Below are positions 60,652 to 64,000 of a DNA stretch of 64,000 nucleotides, piece after piece. The notes beneath the pieces are model-generated. The model was not told the origin of the DNA. It saw only the letters and a list, made by a program, of their open reading frames with translations, and searched no databases. The stretch is from an uncultured Roseateles sp. (GTDB taxonomy: Bacteria; Pseudomonadota; Gammaproteobacteria; Burkholderiales; Burkholderiaceae_C). The first letter of the stretch is position 1. Each line of letters opens with the position of its first letter. The DNA lies in assembly GCF_913777145.1 (NCBI RefSeq), contig NZ_CAJYPS010000014.1, positions 62,001-126,000 of the forward strand, in the 5' to 3' direction. The position numbers and the translations under genes were made by a program.

Positions 60652-61217
60652 CGCGGGGCGCCGTTGTAGGGCGCGGCCAGCGCCGCGTCCAGGCGGTAGC
60701 CGCTCATGCCCATGTCACTGGGCTGGCGATCCACATGCAGCCGGCCGCTGGCCCAGACCGCGTCCATCGCGCGCAGGCCGCGGGTGGGCTGGGCGAGGTG
60801 CACATGGATGATCTGGTTGGCCGGTGGCGGGGGGGTGTGGATGCAGGCGCCGAAGTAAGGCACGAGCAGGAACTCGCGCAGCCCCTGGGCGTCGCCCTGC
60901 AGCGGCACCACATAGCCTGGCAGGCGCACCGCCTGCCCGTCCAGCGTGTTCACCAGCGGTGCGTTGTCGAAAGCCTCGCGCATCTCGTCCATCAGCGCCT
61001 GGGTGCGCGGGTTCAGGTCGCTGAGCCGGTCCAGCTTCATGGCCCTGAAGCGCTTCAGCGGGTCCCAGCCCATGGGGGTCAGGTGGGCCCAGGTGATGTC
61101 CTGATAGGTCGACGGCGCCGCGGTGGCCGGGGCGCTGGCCGGCCCGGCGCGCAGCGGGCCGGCCAGCAGGCCCAGCAGCGCTCCCAGCAGCGGGCGGCGG
61201 GTGATGTCCCGGGTCAT
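60648..61217 (-). CDS. DUF3299 domain protein, copy 1
   Basis: A 189-residue exported protein with an N-terminal signal (ITRRPLLGALLGLLAGPLRAG, again two Arg). The core reads VPLQGDAQGLREFLLVPYFGACIHTPPPPANQIIHV, close to copy 2, so the pair arose by tandem duplication. It includes the same Cys-x-His. It starts 3 bp after the permease stop and is surely in the same transcript. It has an extra Tyr/Trp-rich segment YQDITWAHLTPMGWDPL that copy 2 shares only in part. Confidence 0.87.
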   Translation of the reverse strand: MTRDITRRPLLGALLGLLAGPLRAGPASAPATAAPSTYQDITWAHLTPMGWDPLKRFRAMKLDRLSDLNPRTQALMDEMREAFDNAPLVNTLDGQAVRLPGYVVPLQGDAQGLREFLLVPYFGACIHTPPPPANQIIHVHLAQPTRGLRAMDAVWASGRLHVDRQPSDMGMSGYRLDAALAAPYNGAPR

Positions 61218-61220
61218 GGC

Positions 61221-62519
61221 TCAGCTCCGGGGTGAGAGGCCGTCGTGCAGCGACAGCGCGTAGGCGCGCCAGCCCGGCAGCAGGCTGGCCAGCGCCCCGC
61301 AGGCCAGCACCGCCAGCATCCACAGCGTCTGCCGGGCGTCGGGCAGACCCAGCCGCAGCTGCAGCCCCCACAGCCGCTGCACCAGCGGCGCGCCGGCCGC
61401 CAGCAGCAGGGTCCACAGCAGCAACCCCAGCAGCACGCCGGCCAGCGTGATCCACACACCCTCGGCGGCCAGCAGCAGCAGCACGTCGCGTGGGCGTGCA
61501 CCCACCGCTCGCAATATGGCCAGCTCGCGGCGGCGCTCGTTCAGTCCGGCCAGGATGACCGCAACCAGCCCCACCAGGCTGACCACCGCCACCAGCACGC
61601 TCATCAGCTGCAGGCCGCGCTCGCCCAGCGACACCGCGTCCCACAGCTCGTCCAGCGCCACGCCGGGCAGCACGGCCAGCAGCGGCTCGCGTGCGTAGCC
61701 ATTGACCCGGCGCTGCACCGAGAACACCTGCTGGCGCTGCTTGAGCCCCACCAGCACCGCGGTCACCTGGCTGGGGCTGAGGTCGTAATGGCCCACGTCG
61801 GCTGCGGCGATGGACTGGCCGGGCAGCGGCGCACCGGCCGCCCAGTCCAGGTGCAGCGCCTCCATCGCTGCCAGACTGATGTGCACCGAGCGGTCCACCG
61901 GCGTGCCGGTGCGTGCCAGGATGCCCAGCACGCGAAAGGGCTTGTCCGCATGGTCGTTGGCGGCAAAGGCCCCGTCGCCATGGCTGAGGACCAGCGCGTC
62001 GCCCAGGTGGTAGCCCAGCGCGTCGGCCACCTCGGCGCCCAGCACCGCGCCGAACACGTCGCTGTGCGGCAGTGCCGGACTGTCTTCGGCCACGTCGTTG
62101 AAGGCGCGTCCCTGGGCCAGCACCAGCGGCTGGCGGTTGCCCCAGCGGAAGCGGCTGAAGTAGCCGTTGGACGTGGCCACCACCGGGTAGCCGCGGTGCG
62201 AGTCACCCAGCGACAGCGGCACCACCCAGTCCACGCCGGGCAGTCGGGTCAGGTCTTGCACGCTCTGCCAGCGGATGTTGTTGGTGGCGCTGCCGATGCG
62301 GAACACCGAATACAGCAGCAGCTGCACCGGACCCGTGCGGGCGCCGACGATGAGATCGGTGCCCGACACCGACTGCGCGAAGTTCTCCCGCACGTCGGTG
62401 CGCACGCGGCTCAGGCCCAGCAGCAACAGCGTGGACAGAGCGATGGACAAGGCCACCAGCGCCAGCACGAAGCGGCGGTTCCAGGCGCTCTGCAGCGCCA
62501 TCTTGAGCAGGGTGTTCAT
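61221..62519 (-). CDS. FtsX/MacB-type ABC transporter permease
   Basis: A 432-residue inner-membrane permease. One helix at the N-terminus (about 16-37), a large extracytoplasmic domain (about 40-300), then three helices at the C-terminus (about 305-330, 350-380, 395-415): the MacB/LolC/FtsX layout. NERRRELAILRAVGARPRDV is the signature coupling region. The ATG overlaps the ATPase gene stop by 4 bp. It is probably not an importer channel of the classic type but a mechanotransducing or extracting ABC complex. Confidence 0.9.
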   Translation of the reverse strand: MNTLLKMALQSAWNRRFVLALVALSIALSTLLLLGLSRVRTDVRENFAQSVSGTDLIVGARTGPVQLLLYSVFRIGSATNNIRWQSVQDLTRLPGVDWVVPLSLGDSHRGYPVVATSNGYFSRFRWGNRQPLVLAQGRAFNDVAEDSPALPHSDVFGAVLGAEVADALGYHLGDALVLSHGDGAFAANDHADKPFRVLGILARTGTPVDRSVHISLAAMEALHLDWAAGAPLPGQSIAAADVGHYDLSPSQVTAVLVGLKQRQQVFSVQRRVNGYAREPLLAVLPGVALDELWDAVSLGERGLQLMSVLVAVVSLVGLVAVILAGLNERRRELAILRAVGARPRDVLLLLAAEGVWITLAGVLLGLLLWTLLLAAGAPLVQRLWGLQLRLGLPDARQTLWMLAVLACGALASLLPGWRAYALSLHDGLSPRS

Positions 62520-63235
62520 GCGCGGCGGCGTTCGGGGCGCGGGGCGCTCGCCCGGGCCAGGTTGAGGCTGGGCAGGTCCAGCGTGCGACTGAAGTGCCGG
62601 CCCAGGCGGGCGTCGTGGCTCACGAACAGCAGCGTGGAGCCGGCCTCGCGGCAGGCCTGCAGCAGCAGCGCCATGAAGCGGTCGCGGTGGTCCTCGTCCA
62701 GCGCCGAGGTGGGCTCGTCCGCGACGATGAGCTCGGGCGCGCCTATCAGCGCCCGTGCGGCGGCCACGCGCTGCTGCTGGCCCACCGACAGCTCGTCGGC
62801 GCGGCGCCGCCAGTCGGCCTCGTCCAGCCCCATGCGCGCCAGCAGCTCGGCGGCTCGCTCGCGCGGGCGTTTGGCGCGCTCTGCGCGGCGGCGGGAAAAG
62901 CTGCAGGGCAGCAGCACGTTGTCCAACGCCGAGCGGTAGGTCAGCAGGTTGAACTGCTGAAAGATGTAGCCCACGTGGTCGGCGCGCAGACGGTCGCGCG
63001 CGCTGGGGGGCAGGGCCTGCCAGTCCTGCCCCAGCAGTCGTACCTGGCCGTGCCGCGGCAGCAGCACGCCGGCCAGCAGCGACAGCAGGCTGCTCTTGCC
63101 CGAGCCGCTGGGGCCGCGCAGCAGCACCAGGTCGCCTCGGTGCAGGTCGAGGGCGGGAATGTCCAGGCAGTCGGCGTCGGCCTGAGGCCAGCGAAAGCGC
63201 AGGTCCCGCACCTGCAGCACGGCGTCTGCGCTCAT
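62516..63235 (-). CDS. ABC transporter ATP-binding protein (LolD/MacB-like)
   Basis: A 239-residue ATPase. Walker A LLRGPSGSGKSSLLSLLAG, Q-loop YIFQQFNLLTYRSALDNV, signature LSVGQQQRVAAARAL, Walker B LIVADEPTSALDEDH and switch His in FVSHDARLG are intact. The order and similarity place it with the MacB/LolD class that partners FtsX-type permeases. The start at 63235 overlaps the DUF2796 stop by 4 bp. A much longer frame is open upstream but is the DUF2796 gene on another frame. Confidence 0.93.
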   Translation of the reverse strand: MSADAVLQVRDLRFRWPQADADCLDIPALDLHRGDLVLLRGPSGSGKSSLLSLLAGVLLPRHGQVRLLGQDWQALPPSARDRLRADHVGYIFQQFNLLTYRSALDNVLLPCSFSRRRAERAKRPRERAAELLARMGLDEADWRRRADELSVGQQQRVAAARALIGAPELIVADEPTSALDEDHRDRFMALLLQACREAGSTLLFVSHDARLGRHFSRTLDLPSLNLARASAPRPERRRA

Positions 63236-63780
63236 GAGCGCAGCGCGATGCGGGTGGCCGGGCGCTGCAGCTCCTGGCGGTGCTGGCCAGTGGGTCCGGC
63301 AATCTGCACCTGCAGCCGCTGCAGGCGCGCGAAACGCTGGAACAGCTGCTGCTGCAGGCCACCGAGCCGGTCGGGCCGTTCGCACTCGAAGCTGAAGCTG
63401 GCGTCCAGGTCCAGATGCTGACCGGGCGCCCCAGGGCCTTCGGGCTGCAGCAGCGGGGACGCCAGCTGCACGTCCCGCAGTCGGCAGCCGGCGTCCTCGT
63501 CGGGCTGCCACAGTGCCTGGCCCTGGCGCAGCGTCTGCAGCATCTGCTGCACCGCCTCGCGCTCGGCGGCGTTGCGCGGGTGGCGCTCGAAGCCCAGCAG
63601 GCTGTCCAGCGGAGCCTCGAGCTGCAGTGTGAGCGCGCGGCCCTGCCAGGCGATTTCCAGCCGCATCACGCCATGCTGATGGGGGGCGGTTTGTGCGGCG
63701 GCAGGGCGCGTGGTCAGCAGGGCCAGGCTGGCGATCAGCAGCGCCAGGACGGCGCGGTGTAGCGGGGCGGATGGCGACAT
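63232..63780 (-). CDS. DUF2796 (ZrgA-like) periplasmic protein
   Basis: A 182-residue exported protein: signal peptide 1-29 (ending PAAAQTAP), then HQHGVMRLEIAWQGRALTLQLEAPLDSLLGFERHP, the typical DUF2796/ZrgA opening with a His-x-His metal-binding start. DUF2796 proteins are induced by zinc shortage in other proteobacteria. Only a short His cluster is present here, less than in many relatives. It directly follows a COG0523 GTPase gene and overlaps the ABC ATPase gene by 4 bp. Confidence 0.88.
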   Translation of the reverse strand: MSPSAPLHRAVLALLIASLALLTTRPAAAQTAPHQHGVMRLEIAWQGRALTLQLEAPLDSLLGFERHPRNAAEREAVQQMLQTLRQGQALWQPDEDAGCRLRDVQLASPLLQPEGPGAPGQHLDLDASFSFECERPDRLGGLQQQLFQRFARLQRLQVQIAGPTGQHRQELQRPATRIALRS

Positions 63781-64000
63781 CAGTCCTCCCAGGTGGGAAA
63801 GGGGTCTTGCAGCTGCCGCCAGCGCTGCGGGCCCTGGCGGTATTCGGTGAAGTTCAGCAGGCAGGCGTCCAGCGCCGCTCTCAGCGCGGCCTGGTCCAGC
63901 GCCTGACCGATGACGACGAACTCATGGCCGCGCTCGTGCGGCGGCACGTTCCAGCGACCCACCGGCTCCAGCTGGGTCATCAGGCCGGCGCCGTGCAGGC
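63780..64000 (-). CDS. COG0523 family GTPase (CobW-like metallochaperone), C-terminal part
   Basis: Only the C-terminal 73 or so residues are in the window, and the frame is open through base 64000. LMTQLEPVGRW followed by ERGHEFVVIGQALDQAALRAALDACLLNFTEY is the conserved C-terminal CobW_C domain (R-G-x-E-x-x-x-I-G). The GTPase part lies beyond the edge. Members deliver zinc or other metals. Its stop overlaps the DUF2796 start by 1 bp; together with what follows it points to metal homeostasis. Confidence 0.85.
   Translation of the reverse strand, partial: LHGAGLMTQLEPVGRWNVPPHERGHEFVVIGQALDQAALRAALDACLLNFTEYRQGPQRWRQLQDPFPTWED

Noticed and set aside
1..64000. CRISPR arrays, insertion sequences, prophage or rRNA genes
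   Set aside because: Looked for regularly spaced repeats, transposase or integrase motifs and conserved rRNA stretches; none seen.

Overview
The window is about 70% G+C by eye, densely coding, and almost free of mobile DNA. Several traits point to a free-living betaproteobacterium of the order Burkholderiales: a hut operon using the formiminoglutamate deiminase/N-formylglutamate route, a PEP-CTERM protein, a CtpA/MoeB neighbourhood, prfB with its programmed frameshift, and the overall codon use. A Roseateles/Rubrivivax/Pelomonas-like member is my best guess, which is an inference and not a proven placement. I see no rRNA, CRISPR array, prophage, transposase or replication origin. One tRNA gene, tRNA-Thr(CGT), is present.

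Layout. 1-2.7 kb: the end of a histidine-utilisation operon (hutI-hutG-hutF), then a chemoreceptor. 4.4-7.2 kb: a secreted isochorismatase-like hydrolase, a class 3 (Rhizobium etli-type) L-asparaginase and a DUF429 protein. 7.3-10.4 kb: a large TonB-dependent receptor and a tautomerase-like protein. 10.4-15.0 kb, minus strand: a class II amidotransferase, arginase plus a LOG-family protein, a response-regulator diguanylate cyclase and MoeB. 15.1-19.3 kb: an MFS exporter, the CtpA protease and MntH. 19.4-26.2 kb: a signalling block (PDC-PAS-GGDEF, REC-Hpt, REC-GAF-GGDEF*-EAL, and a winged-helix/TPR regulator). 26.2-33.7 kb: tRNA-Thr, a PEP-CTERM protein, fbp, pepN, prfB, an orphan DUF4212 subunit and a solute-binding protein. 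33.8-38.9 kb: hydrolase, GNAT, AraC, serine hydrolase and acyl-CoA ligase. 38.9-42.0 kb: an unexplained envelope cluster, then an XRE/DUF2975 pair split by inverted repeats. 42.0-45.8 kb: ybaK, plsY, RidA, and a BlaI/M56 pair with two visible operators. 46-52.4 kb: a di-iron/MBL protein, AraC-SDR, PPK2, a TetR-SDR pair with a shared 18-bp operator, and LysR. 52.4-57.4 kb: a three-gene redox operon (PPOX, GST, PPOX-reductase-ferredoxin fusion) divergent from an MFS exporter. 57.4-60.1 kb: methyltransferase, LLM flavoprotein, a small exported protein and a membrane-anchored glutaredoxin. 60.1-64.0 kb: a candidate metal-uptake operon (COG0523 GTPase, DUF2796/ZrgA-like, ABC ATPase, FtsX-type permease, two tandem DUF3299 proteins).

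The main non-gene signals are four. At least 14 genes have a -10-like hexamer 5-9 nt in front of the start codon and no Shine-Dalgarno sequence, which predicts leaderless mRNAs. A palindrome is shared by the TetR gene and its SDR target. Two TTAC-N4-GTAA operators lie in front of the blaI homologue. Inverted repeats separate the XRE gene from its usual DUF2975 partner. The six-gene operon at the right edge is the best candidate for a coherent, little-characterised system.
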